Assembly: GCF_002742685.1 (NCBI RefSeq)
Contig: NZ_PEDM01000005.1
Coordinates: forward strand, 37,724-101,723
Source: Anoxybacillus flavithermus
GTDB lineage: Bacteria; Bacillota; Bacilli; Bacillales; Anoxybacillaceae
Length of the DNA: 64,000 nt
Direction of reading: 5' to 3'
In this document: positions 23,126 through 30,505 of the stretch, piece after piece
How positions within the stretch are numbered: the stretch's first letter is position 1
Layout of the letters: every line of letters starts with the position of its first letter
Notes under the pieces: generated by a model
Databases searched by the model: none
Seen by the model: only the letters and a program-made list of their open reading frames with translations
What the model was told of the DNA's origin: nothing
Translations under genes and position numbers: made by a program

Positions 23126-23170
23126 TCCCCTCACCCCCTTTCACGCGGTTTGTTATTTCAGGATTTTCCT

Positions 23171-23202
23171 CCTCCTTGTCGAATGGTGACAATGAAAGGA
23201 GG
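23171..23202 (+). promoter_or_regulatory. Leader hairpin that pairs with the Shine-Dalgarno sequence (copy 2)
   Basis: CCTCCTT at 23171-23177 is the complement of AAGGAGG at 23196-23202, the ribosome binding site of the gene at 23211. The 18-base loop GTCGAATGGTGACAATGA matches copy 1 in length and in TGTCGAATRGTGRC text. In both copies exactly 13 bases separate TGTCGAAT from GGAGG. Confidence 0.55.
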
Positions 23203-23210
23203 TGAATAAG

Positions 23211-23483
23211 TTGATAACTTTTGCCGAAGTAAAATGCTACAATTGTGAAAATTCTTTCCCTGTTTACTGGAACAACTGGGAAAAGAACTTGCCTATCCGT
23301 TGCCCTTTTTGTATTGCTAGTTTTAATGAAAAATTTACAGAAATGCTTAAACATTCGTTAGGTACAGTAAACGAATTAAACAAAGAGCTTAGAAGTCGTC
23401 ACAGCGACGGGTCTCACGACTTGTTCCAAGTCGATTTCAAACATGTATACGTTCCAATCGATAAATATCGCTTAGATGATTAA
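23211..23483 (+). CDS. Zinc-ribbon-like early protein on the opposite strand
   Basis: A 90-residue protein starting at a TTG (23211) eight bases after AAAGGAGG. The N-terminal half holds a probable zinc site: CYNCENSFPVYW, then IRCPFCIASF. It is transcribed against the early operon and its last 47 bases overlap the end of a minus-strand gene. Its leader hairpin matches that of the gene at 22466. The function is unknown. Confidence 0.7.
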   Translation: MITFAEVKCYNCENSFPVYWNNWEKNLPIRCPFCIASFNEKFTEMLKHSLGTVNELNKELRSRHSDGSHDLFQVDFKHVYVPIDKYRLDD

Positions 23484-23643
23484 ACAACTCATACGCTTGA
23501 TATTTATTGAGATCGTTACGCAATAACACTTCTTTGATTTCCTCTACGACTTTTTCGTAACGGTCTCTCCCCAACGCAATTTGTAATTCTTGTTTAGCGT
23601 GCTTGATTGAACAAAGTGCTTGCTCAAGCTGTTCCATTGTCAT
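23437..23643 (-). CDS. Small helical phage protein
   Basis: A 68-residue charged protein (MEQLEQALCSIKHAKQELQI, then YEKVVEEIKEVLLRNDLNKY) that looks all-helical. GGGGAGGACAATG precedes the ATG. Its 3' end overlaps the convergent plus-strand gene. The function is unknown. Confidence 0.6.
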   Translation of the reverse strand: MTMEQLEQALCSIKHAKQELQIALGRDRYEKVVEEIKEVLLRNDLNKYQAYELFNHLSDIYRLERIHV

Positions 23644-23658
23644 TGTCCTCCCCCCCTT

Positions 23659-24441
23659 TCACGCCGTTTGCTCGTCCCTCTCGATAAGAGGAAGAATGCC
23701 AAGTTTGTTTTTCAACATTTCATAGATGAATAAGCGCCCTTTTTGTGTCCAATACGTGTGCATTTTGCTCGTTTCTGAATCAATCGTGTGCGTTTTACTT
23801 TGCGTGTATCCTTTGTCTTGGTACTTGGAGTAAAGCAACCAGCAATCTCCTTGTTTGTATTGAATGCCGAGCTGATGCAACAGTTGGTTCATTTTCATCG
23901 CGCTCATGCCGTAGTCTTTCGCAATTTTACTAATCGAAATGAGCGATTTGTTTTGCAGGATTAAATCGTAATAAGTCGCTTTCGGCTGCAATTCTTTGAT
24001 GATTTGGTCTTTCTGTGCGTTTTGCAGTTGCAATTGCTCGTTTCGCTCCACTTGCTCAACTAACTGCAACAGCGCCTCTTTGTACGTCGTCGGCAACTTG
24101 AACGGCTGTTTCTGCTTCTCCAGCTCCGCACGCATGCGCTTAAACTCCTCGATGAACCGCACCTTCATTTTCATTGCCTCTGGCGTCGTGTACGACATCG
24201 CTACCAACGTGAACGCTTCTTCGGTGAGAAGAAATCTCTTGTACTCTCTACCGCGTTCGTTCGTGTAAGTTGACTCCCCAAAGTTGAGGAGTGAAAATTC
24301 ATGTTCTCCAGCTTCCTTAAGTTTTTCAATTTGCACCTCAATGTCACGCAAAACATGGTCATGGCGTTTTCCAAACACTTCTGCGACCGTTAGGCTGTCT
24401 GTTACAACACGATTGCTTTCGATGAAAACTAACTGATTCAT
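23659..24441 (-). CDS. Rha-type antirepressor with KilAC-like C-terminus
   Basis: A 260-residue regulator. The N-terminal domain is of the phage Rha type (VTDSLTVAEVFGKRHDHVLR, then REYKRFLLTEEAFTLVAMSY). A helical linker follows, and the C-terminal domain resembles KilAC/ANT (ISISKIAKDYGMSAMKMNQL, then TYWTQKGRLFIYEML). Such proteins relieve repression or steer lysogeny. The start has the same 26-base context (start codon, ribosome binding site and flank) as the next antirepressor gene at 25209. Confidence 0.85.
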   Translation of the reverse strand: MNQLVFIESNRVVTDSLTVAEVFGKRHDHVLRDIEVQIEKLKEAGEHEFSLLNFGESTYTNERGREYKRFLLTEEAFTLVAMSYTTPEAMKMKVRFIEEFKRMRAELEKQKQPFKLPTTYKEALLQLVEQVERNEQLQLQNAQKDQIIKELQPKATYYDLILQNKSLISISKIAKDYGMSAMKMNQLLHQLGIQYKQGDCWLLYSKYQDKGYTQSKTHTIDSETSKMHTYWTQKGRLFIYEMLKNKLGILPLIERDEQTA

Positions 24442-24453
24442 CGCGTTCCTCCT

Positions 24454-25209
24454 TTATGCGGTTTGTTCTTTCTTCAACAACAACCGAAACGTCTCTCGCC
24501 CTTTCGGCGTGATAAGCGTCTGCACATCAGCTCGTCCATTTCGCTCCCATTCCTTCAACTCAAACAGCTCTGGGACATATGCCGCGTATGGCTTGAGTTT
24601 GTTTTTCTGGTCACGATAGACGAATTTATTTTTCAGCAACCAGTCGATGAAGAAGCGTTCTTTAACCTGCAACTCTTTTGCCGTGTCGCGGAAATTCGTC
24701 AGCAAGTTCCGATCAACCAGCGCGTCGAAATACTCGACTTTCGGTTTCATCGCGGCAATCTGTTCGTTTTGCTTGCGGACTGTTTCCAGCACCCCGCGGA
24801 ACATTAGCTTCGTTTGGTCATCGGCAAACGGAAGATACGTATTGATAAACATGTCCTCGTTCGCCACGTAGCCGCCTGTTCGACGGATGGTTGGGAGGAC
24901 TTCGTCAAATATCCACTTTTCAAATTCCTCCGCCTTTTGTCTGATTTCCGAATTTTTACTTTGATCGGCTGCTTTAATGATCAAACGGTATATATCTCCT
25001 TCTGGGATAACTTTCACCGTTTGTTCTCCACCGTTAGTAAGGATGCGGTAAGTTACCGCCCCCTTGCAGTGGCTTGAAATTGCTTCGTGCGGCCGGCTGT
25101 ACCCCAATGCTTTTGCAACGTCATTACCAACAGCATGTGGATTGTTGTTAATCTCGACGAACCGAACATCACCAAACATTTCATGATTGAAAACTTGTAA
25201 CTGATTCAT
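24454..25209 (-). CDS. Bro-N/KilAC phage antirepressor
   Basis: A 251-residue antirepressor with an N-terminal Bro-N domain (FGDVRFVEINNNPHAVGNDV, then KALGYSRPHEAISSHCKGAV, and EKWIFDEVLPTIRRTGGYV) and a C-terminal KilAC domain (FRDTAKELQVKERFFIDWLL, then TLITPKGRETFRLLL). It follows the Cro-like gene and overlaps its 3' end. It probably counteracts the CI-like repressor or acts on other regulators. Confidence 0.88.
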   Translation of the reverse strand: MNQLQVFNHEMFGDVRFVEINNNPHAVGNDVAKALGYSRPHEAISSHCKGAVTYRILTNGGEQTVKVIPEGDIYRLIIKAADQSKNSEIRQKAEEFEKWIFDEVLPTIRRTGGYVANEDMFINTYLPFADDQTKLMFRGVLETVRKQNEQIAAMKPKVEYFDALVDRNLLTNFRDTAKELQVKERFFIDWLLKNKFVYRDQKNKLKPYAAYVPELFELKEWERNGRADVQTLITPKGRETFRLLLKKEQTA

Positions 25210-25453
25210 CGCGTTCCTCCTTTTGTTCCCTTTTGGTAACGTTAGTTTCTAAATAAAAGAGCTCATCAAAAGTGGCTCCTTCAAAAGCGTTCAACAGTTT
25301 AGCGATAAATTCATTTCCTGGCTCTCTCTTTTTTCTAAGAACCCTGTATACTGTGACGTATGCAACTCCCATTTTTTCCGCGAGATCTTTTTCATCCCAG
25401 TTATTATTCCGCATATATTCTCTTAATTTCCTAAAATTAATCTTAATACGCAC
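25181..25453 (-). CDS. Cro-like XRE-family regulator
   Basis: A 90-residue protein with an XRE helix-turn-helix (LREYMRNNNWDEKDLAEKMG, then VAYVTVYRVLRKKREPGNEF). It is divergent from the CI-like gene and reads into the early operon, the place of Cro. GGAGGTGAGA lies upstream of the start at 25453. An operator-like TTCCCTTTTGGTAA at 25226 lies in its 3' end. Confidence 0.85.
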   Translation of the reverse strand: MRIKINFRKLREYMRNNNWDEKDLAEKMGVAYVTVYRVLRKKREPGNEFIAKLLNAFEGATFDELFYLETNVTKREQKEERDESVTSFQS

Positions 25454-25480
25454 CGCAATATCTCACCTCCTATCATTACA

Positions 25481-25602
25481 TTTCCTTTTGGTAATTAAAA
25501 TATACCACATACATTACCTTTTGGCAACACTTATTTCAAAAAAATCTTTCTTTTCTTTTTTACCTAGTGGTAATATCGTTTTAGAACATTACCAATTGGT
25601 AA
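25481..25602. promoter_or_regulatory. Lysogeny switch: four operators and two divergent promoters
   Basis: Four 14-base dyads of the form TTACCnnnnGGTAA lie at 25481-25494, 25514-25527, 25560-25573 and 25589-25602; the last is a perfect palindrome. The early promoter on the minus strand is TTGCCA (25522-25527), 17 bases, TATATT (25499-25504). A likely repressor promoter on the plus strand is TTTACC (25559-25564), 17 bases, TAGAAC (25582-25587). In both promoters one operator covers the -35 element and one lies just beyond the -10 element. Confidence 0.8.
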
Positions 25603-25617
25603 AGGTGGGGATATATT

Positions 25618-26082
25618 ATGGATGCAAAACAGTTCGGTAGCTACATCCGTGCATTACGTACAAAAAAGGGGTTTACAGTCAATCAATTAGCACTCTATTC
25701 AGGTGTAAGCTCTGCTCAAATATCACGAATTGAAAATGGACTAAGAGGGATTCCTAAACCTGAAACAATCAAAAAGTTATCCGAAGCGTTAGGTCATTCT
25801 TATGAAAATCTAATGCAAGCCGCTGGCTACATCGATGACAATACAAAAACAGATCTCCCCGCCCTCACCGAGAAAGACGAACGTGACATCCAGAAGGAAT
25901 TAGAGAACATCATCAAAGGACTCAAGACAGGAAACGGCTTTGCCGCATTCGGCGGAATGGATATTGATGAGATGGATGAGGAAGATCGGGAACTGCTGGT
26001 TGCTTCGTTAGAAAATTCCCTTCGACTTGCGAAACGAATTGCTAAAGAGAAATTTACTCCAAAAAAACATAGAAAAGAATAA
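25618..26082 (+). CDS. CI-like XRE repressor (ImmR type)
   Basis: A 154-residue repressor with an N-terminal XRE domain (YIRALRTKKGFTVNQLALYS, then GVSSAQISRIENGLRGIPKP). It lacks a LexA-type self-cleavage domain. The adjacent gene encodes an ImmA-like protease, so the lysogeny switch most likely uses ImmA-driven repressor cleavage, as known for ICEBs1 and phi105-type elements. It is divergent from the Cro-like gene across four operators. Confidence 0.88.
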   Translation: MDAKQFGSYIRALRTKKGFTVNQLALYSGVSSAQISRIENGLRGIPKPETIKKLSEALGHSYENLMQAAGYIDDNTKTDLPALTEKDERDIQKELENIIKGLKTGNGFAAFGGMDIDEMDEEDRELLVASLENSLRLAKRIAKEKFTPKKHRKE

Positions 26083-26103
26083 GTTTTTCAGGGGGAGCGC
26101 TTA

Positions 26104-26547
26104 ATGGCTAATCAGATAAAACAGATAGTAGAAAAATTAGTCAAAAAGCATGGCACAAATAACCCCTTTGAGATTGCATCACAGAAAGGAATTGTGCTTT
26201 TGTTTGAACAATTGGGAGGAATATATGGCTACCATCATAGCTTTAAACGAATAAACATTATCCACATTAATTCAGAGTTGGATGAATCCATGCAACGTTT
26301 TGTTTGCGCGCACGAGCTAGGGCATGCAGTTTTACATCCCGAACTAAGTACGTCATTTTTGCGAAAAAACACTCTCTTTTGTATGGACAAAGTGGAAAGG
26401 GAAGCAAATGAGTTTGCAGTGGAACTGCTTCTCCCAGATGATTGTATTTATACATATCGAAATACTGATATGACCATTTATGAAGTTGCGACAACGTATG
26501 GAATACCTAAAGAGGTGGTTCATTTGAAGAGGGAGTTAAAAATTTAA
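26104..26547 (+). CDS. ImmA/IrrE-family metalloprotease
   Basis: A 147-residue zinc protease with the motif QRFVCAHELGHAVLHPEL (HELGH at about residues 75-79) and the downstream KVEREANEFAVELLLPDD helix. In ImmR/ImmA systems such a protease cleaves the repressor after DNA damage and so induces the element. It follows the repressor gene by 21 bases behind GGGGGAG. Confidence 0.88.
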   Translation: MANQIKQIVEKLVKKHGTNNPFEIASQKGIVLLFEQLGGIYGYHHSFKRINIIHINSELDESMQRFVCAHELGHAVLHPELSTSFLRKNTLFCMDKVEREANEFAVELLLPDDCIYTYRNTDMTIYEVATTYGIPKEVVHLKRELKI

Positions 26548-26575
26548 AAGAGCAACGCAAATGGTTGCTCTTTTT
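26547..26575 (+). terminator. Terminator of the repressor-protease operon
   Basis: AAAGAGCAAC and GTTGCTCTTTTT form a nine- to ten-base stem with a short loop and a T tract directly after the ImmA gene. Confidence 0.85.
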
Positions 26576-26656
26576 CACTTTTAAGTTAAAATTTTTGAAG
26601 GAAATCACCTTTTTTTATAGAAAAACCTATAATAAGTAATACTAACAGGGGGAATA

Positions 26657-26944
26657 ATGATGGAAAAGAAAACTTACTATGCAAATAATGTACAAATGGC
26701 TCTGCAATTATACGATATGGTCATGGAGTTTTCTATTTTAAACCCTGATAACACCAAAGAGGACACCGTCAGAATCTTTATGAGTCCACAACATGCCAAA
26801 GTTTTTGCACATCTTTTATTGGATCATGTTCGTATTTATGAAGAGACATTTGGTTCTATCCCTAATCCACCTTCTCCAGAACAATTGCAAGAACTCCAAG
26901 AAAGAGGGATAATTAATCTTAGAGAAGGGGATGCAAAAAATTAA
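26657..26944 (+). CDS. DUF3467-like protein
   Basis: A 95-residue protein resembling the DUF3467 group; the conserved part is TVRIFMSPQHAKVFAHLLLD followed by HVRIYEETFGSIPNPPSPEQ. The biochemical role of the group is unknown. Two ATG codons (26657 and 26660) follow AGGGGG; the second has the better spacing. Its stop codon overlaps the next start (TAATG), so it is the first gene of a coupled three-gene cassette between the immunity genes and the integrase. Confidence 0.7.
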   Translation: MMEKKTYYANNVQMALQLYDMVMEFSILNPDNTKEDTVRIFMSPQHAKVFAHLLLDHVRIYEETFGSIPNPPSPEQLQELQERGIINLREGDAKN

Positions 26945-27327
26945 TGCAGGAAAAGCATTCATCTTCAACAGCGAGTATTTATATATTTGATACTAAGGAT
27001 CCATACGGTAAACGAGTGTTTTTGGAGAAGGCTCGTTTCGAAGAGCATATATTGGATCATCACCCAGAGATGAAGGGGAACGAGCATGCCATGAAAGAAA
27101 CGGTTGAAAATCCTCATCTCATCATCCAAAGCAAACAGAACCCTAATCGCTGGTTGTATGTTGGGAAAAGCGATATGGCTACCTACCCACTTTTAAATAT
27201 AAAAACAGTGGTTGACCATACTTCAACGGAATATGGATATGTAGTCACAGGACTATTCCAAAAGAAAATTAACGCGGAAAAGGAGGGAACGGTCATTTAT
27301 GAAAGAACCAGTGAAAATTCACTATGA
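26944..27327 (+). CDS. PBECR-like nuclease-fold protein
   Basis: A 127-residue protein whose text (VFLEKARFEEHILDHHPEMK, then AMKETVENPHLIIQSKQNPN and YVVTGLFQKK) resembles the PBECR group, named for a fold related to barnase-EndoU-colicin-RelE nucleases. Conserved histidines at about residues 36-40 (HILDHH) could be catalytic. Members occur as toxins and phage effectors. Together with its DUF3467-like and DUF2283-like neighbours it may form a toxin-antitoxin-like unit; this is inference. Confidence 0.65.
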   Translation: MQEKHSSSTASIYIFDTKDPYGKRVFLEKARFEEHILDHHPEMKGNEHAMKETVENPHLIIQSKQNPNRWLYVGKSDMATYPLLNIKTVVDHTSTEYGYVVTGLFQKKINAEKEGTVIYERTSENSL

Positions 27328-27541
27328 TGAAGAATGTGATGTTTTGTATATTTCGTTTGGGGAACCGCGCCCTTCCTACGCAGAAGATTTTGAAGATGGG
27401 GTATACATTCGGTATGACATGGAAACAGATGCGCTAACAGGCGTAACTATTTTAGATTTCTCGAAAAGAAAAAATGAACTTAAAAATATGCCTTGGCCGT
27501 TTACATTCCCAACCGAAAGTGTAAATGAAGTGGTTCACTAA
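27299..27541 (+). CDS. DUF2283-like protein, possible antitoxin
   Basis: An 80-residue protein of the DUF2283 pattern (KIHYDEECDVLYISFGEPRP, then EDGVYIRYDMETDALTGVTI and LDFSKR). Proteins of this group often accompany RelE-like toxins such as DUF4258. Its start lies inside the end of the nuclease-like gene behind GGAGGG, so the two are translated together. It would be the obvious antitoxin candidate. Confidence 0.7.
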   Translation: MKEPVKIHYDEECDVLYISFGEPRPSYAEDFEDGVYIRYDMETDALTGVTILDFSKRKNELKNMPWPFTFPTESVNEVVH

Positions 27542-27557
27542 TCGTTTTTCTCTTATA

Positions 27558-27586
27558 AAGCGCTCAATACGGGCGCTCTATTTTTG
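27558..27586 (+). terminator. Terminator of the three-gene cassette
   Basis: AAAGCGCTC and GGGCGCTCT form a stem with a short loop, followed by ATTTTTG. It separates the cassette from the integrase gene. Confidence 0.7.
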
Positions 27587-27632
27587 TTAGCATAGTTCTG
27601 TAATTTGTTTTTCGCAAGGAGGCTCAACCGAA

Positions 27633-29024
27633 ATGAAAGTCGCCATTTATGTTCGAGTGAGTACAGACGAACAAGCGAAAGAGGGGTTTTCCATCCCAGC
27701 GCAACGGGAACGGCTGCGGGCATTTTGTGCAAGCCAAGGCTGGGAGATTGTGCAGGAGTATATCGAAGAAGGATGGTCTGCCAAAGACTTAGAGCGACCG
27801 CAAATGCGGCAATTGCTTAAAGATATCAAGAAAGGGAACATCGACATCATATTAGTTTATCGGTTAGACCGCTTAACACGGTCGGTGTTGGACTTATATT
27901 TGTTGCTCCAGACGTTTGAAAAATACAACGTGGCGTTTCGTTCAGCAACCGAGGTATATGACACTTCCACGGCAATGGGAAGGCTATTTATTACGCTTGT
28001 GGCTGCGCTTGCGCAATGGGAGCGCGAAAACCTTGCCGAGCGCGTGAAATTTGGTATCGAACAAATGATTGACGAGGGGAAAAAGCCTGGCGGACATTCC
28101 CCATATGGTTACAAATTCGATAAAGACTTTAATTGTACGATTGTCGAAGAGGAAGCGAAGACGGTTCAAATGATATATCGGTTGTATTGCGATGGCTATG
28201 GATATCGAGGCATTGCCGATCGACTAAATGAATTAGGAATCAAGCCGCGCATTGCGAAGGAATGGAATCATAATTCTATACGCGACATTTTAATGAACGA
28301 CATCTATATTGGTACGTATAGATGGGGAAATAAAGTCGTCCAGAACAATCATCCGCCGATTATTAGCGAAACGCTATTTAAAAAAGCACAAAAAGAAAGA
28401 GAAAAAAGAGAGGTAGACCGAACGAGAGTTGGAAAGTTTATTTTTACCGGTCTTTTGCATTGTGGAAATTGCAACGGGCATAAGATGCAAGGTTTCTTTG
28501 ATAAGCGTGAACAAAAAACGTATTATCGATGTTTAAAGTGTAACCGAATTACACACGAGAAGAATATTTTAGAGTCATTGCTCACGGAAGTTCAATTGCT
28601 CATCACATCGAAAGAATATTTTATGTCGAAGTTTTCTAATCAATATGATGAGCCATCACCAGTAGATGTTTCCGCTTTAACAAAAGAGCTGGAAAAGATA
28701 AAACGACAAAAAGAAAAATGGTATGATTTATATATGGACGATGAGAACCCGATCCCAAAAGAGGAGCTATTCGCAAAAATTAATGAATTAAACGAGAAAG
28801 AAAAAGAAATTTACGAAACATTGAGTGAATGTGAATTAGAGGAAAAAGAGTCCATTGAGGAGAAATATAATCGAATAAGCAAGATGACCGATTTTAAACA
28901 GCAATTCGAACAAGCAGACGATTTCACGAAAAAAGAACTTCTCTTTAGCATTTTCGAAAGAATTGTAATGTATCGGGAGAAAGGGAAAGGGAAAAAGCTA
29001 ACGCTCGATTACACATTGAAGTAA
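27633..29024 (+). CDS. Large serine integrase
   Basis: A 463-residue serine recombinase that integrates and excises the phage. The N-terminal catalytic domain begins MKVAIYVRVSTDEQAKEGFS, with the nucleophilic serine at residue 10, and contains VYRLDRLTRSVLDLY. The recombinase domain (GYGYRGIADRLNELGIKPRI) follows, then a zinc ribbon (FTGLLHCGNCNGHKM, then YYRCLKCNRITHEKN) and a long coiled coil from about residue 345 to 420. The gene abuts the right attachment site. Confidence 0.95.
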   Translation: MKVAIYVRVSTDEQAKEGFSIPAQRERLRAFCASQGWEIVQEYIEEGWSAKDLERPQMRQLLKDIKKGNIDIILVYRLDRLTRSVLDLYLLLQTFEKYNVAFRSATEVYDTSTAMGRLFITLVAALAQWERENLAERVKFGIEQMIDEGKKPGGHSPYGYKFDKDFNCTIVEEEAKTVQMIYRLYCDGYGYRGIADRLNELGIKPRIAKEWNHNSIRDILMNDIYIGTYRWGNKVVQNNHPPIISETLFKKAQKEREKREVDRTRVGKFIFTGLLHCGNCNGHKMQGFFDKREQKTYYRCLKCNRITHEKNILESLLTEVQLLITSKEYFMSKFSNQYDEPSPVDVSALTKELEKIKRQKEKWYDLYMDDENPIPKEELFAKINELNEKEKEIYETLSECELEEKESIEEKYNRISKMTDFKQQFEQADDFTKKELLFSIFERIVMYREKGKGKKLTLDYTLK

Positions 29025-29056
29025 ACCGAACCTGTTTAAAAGTTAGCGTTGGGCAA
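29025..29056. other. Right prophage attachment site region (attR)
   Basis: The integrase stop codon lies at 29022-29024 and transporter coding sequence is recognisable from about 29050 (GQLTQTDGTF). The crossover must lie in between. Serine integrases use only a two-base core, so the exact point cannot be read without attL, which lies outside the window. Confidence 0.7.
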
Positions 29057-29725
29057 TTGACACAGACCGATGGCACATTTTTAGTTTCACGTAAACCAAT
29101 CGCCAACTTTACATGGGATCAACTGAAAGGAAGTACATTTTTAGGGCAACGAAAAGGCGGTATGCCACAAATGGTCGGAGAATACGTTCTCAAACAACAC
29201 GGCATTGACCCACACAAAGACTTAAATCTTATTCAAAATATTGAGTTTGCCAATATTGCCAATGCGTTTGCAAGCGGCACAGGCGATTTCGTTCAACTAT
29301 TTGAACCGACTGCTAGCATTTTTGAACAAGAAGGAAAAGGATATATTGTCGCTTCATTCGGAACGGAATCTGGTCACCTCCCATATACAACATTTATGGC
29401 AAAACAAAGCTTCATTGATGAAAATCAAGATGTCATCGAAAAATTTACGCGTGCCCTTTATAAAGCACAACAATGGGTGCAAACACATGATGCGAAAGAA
29501 ATTGCAACAGTCATTCAACCGTACTTTGAAAATACAGATATTGCTCTCATTGAAAAAGTCGTCGATCGCTATAAACAACAAGGTTCATACGCAACTGATC
29601 CGATTTTAGATGAAAAAGAATGGAACCATCTTCAAAACGTAATGAAAGAAGCGAATGAGTTGCCATCATACATTGATCACTCGATTTTAGTGAATACATC
29701 GTTCGCTGAAAAAGCGAAAAAGTAG
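29057..29725 (+). pseudogene. ytlA: 3' part of an ABC substrate-binding protein gene, interrupted by the prophage (YtlA-like)
   Basis: About 222 residues of an NMT1/SsuA-like periplasmic-type binding protein are present, from QTDGTFLVSRKPIANFTWDQ to the C-terminus. Family members are about 320-335 residues long and start with a lipoprotein signal. Here the N-terminal third, signal peptide and promoter are missing and should lie at the left prophage end. The TTG at 29057 has no ribosome binding site, so this is a remnant, not a gene. It continues into ytlC and ytlD homologues, which need a binding protein to work. Confidence 0.88.
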
Positions 29726-29734
29726 GTGAACATC

Positions 29735-30505
29735 ATGCCCATTTTAACAATTGATCAAGTGATGCACGCCTACGTCACAAACCAATCTGCCGTATTAGCA
29801 CTTGATCACTTGTCGCTCAATGTCGAGAGGGGAGAATTTCTCTCCTTTCTCGGCCCAAGCGGCTGTGGAAAAACGACGCTTCTTTCAATTATTGCGGGAT
29901 TGATCACTCCGACAAAAGGACGCGTGCTGATCGAAGGAAAAGAAATACACACCATGCGCCAAACGATTGGGTATATGCTTCAACATGATTACTTGTTCCC
30001 ATGGAAAACAATCGAACAAAACGTGACTCTCGGATTAAAACTAACAGGTAAATATAGCGAGAAAACGAGGAGACAAACACTTGCCCTTTTACATCAAATC
30101 GGTCTGCGCGATGTCGATGACCGCTATCCTAATGAATTGTCAGGAGGAATGCGTCAGCGCGCTGCACTCGTGCGTACACTCGCAACCGATCCGAAAATAT
30201 TATTGTTGGATGAACCTTTTTCTGCACTTGATTATCAAACAAAACTGAAACTAGAAGATCTCGTATGGGAGACGTTAAAACAATATCGAAAAACAGCGCT
30301 TCTCGTGACGCACGATATTGGTGAAGCCATCGCAATGAGCGATCGGATCGTTTTATTTACCGCAAAGCCGGGAAAAATTCAAAAAATCGTTACCGTTCCA
30401 GATTCATTAAAAGCTTGTACACCGTTTCAAGCTCGCCAACATCCAGATTTTTCACCGCTCTTTCAAATGATTTGGAAGGAGTTAGAGAGCATTGAACAAA
30501 CATGA
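29735..30505 (+). CDS. ytlC: ABC transporter ATP-binding protein (YtlC-like)
   Basis: The 256-residue ATPase of a nitrate/sulfonate/taurine-type importer. Walker A is [18 protein letters not shown], the signature is [15 protein letters not shown] and Walker B is [12 protein letters not shown]. The ATG at 29735 has TAGGTGA upstream; a GTG nine bases earlier is the alternative. The substrate is unknown. The upstream binding protein gene is cut by the prophage, so its normal promoter is about a prophage length away. Confidence 0.88.
   Translation: MPILTIDQVMHAYVTNQSAVLALDHLSLNVERGEFLSFLGPSGCGKTTLLSIIAGLITPTKGRVLIEGKEIHTMRQTIGYMLQHDYLFPWKTIEQNVTLGLKLTGKYSEKTRRQTLALLHQIGLRDVDDRYPNELSGGMRQRAALVRTLATDPKILLLDEPFSALDYQTKLKLEDLVWETLKQYRKTALLVTHDIGEAIAMSDRIVLFTAKPGKIQKIVTVPDSLKACTPFQARQHPDFSPLFQMIWKELESIEQT

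Larger units (their letters stand above)
1..29055. mobile_element. Temperate prophage with contractile tail, right part
   Basis: The stretch carries a full phage gene order: lysogeny, early regulation, replication, packaging, head and tail. The sheath and tube proteins mark a contractile-tail (myovirus-type) phage related in its structural genes to the Bacillus PBSX/skin elements. Unlike PBSX it has its own replication and recombination genes and a serine integrase, so it looks like a real temperate phage and not a tailocin. The left end (rest of the tape measure, baseplate, fibres, lysis genes and attL) lies outside the window. The right end is placed just after the integrase, where an interrupted ABC transporter gene resumes. 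No broken structural gene is visible in the part shown. Confidence 0.95.

Noticed and set aside
23049..23354. Minus-strand frame of 101 codons
   Set aside because: It is antisense to the plus-strand gene at 23211 and overlaps the better supported 42-residue gene at 22997-23125.
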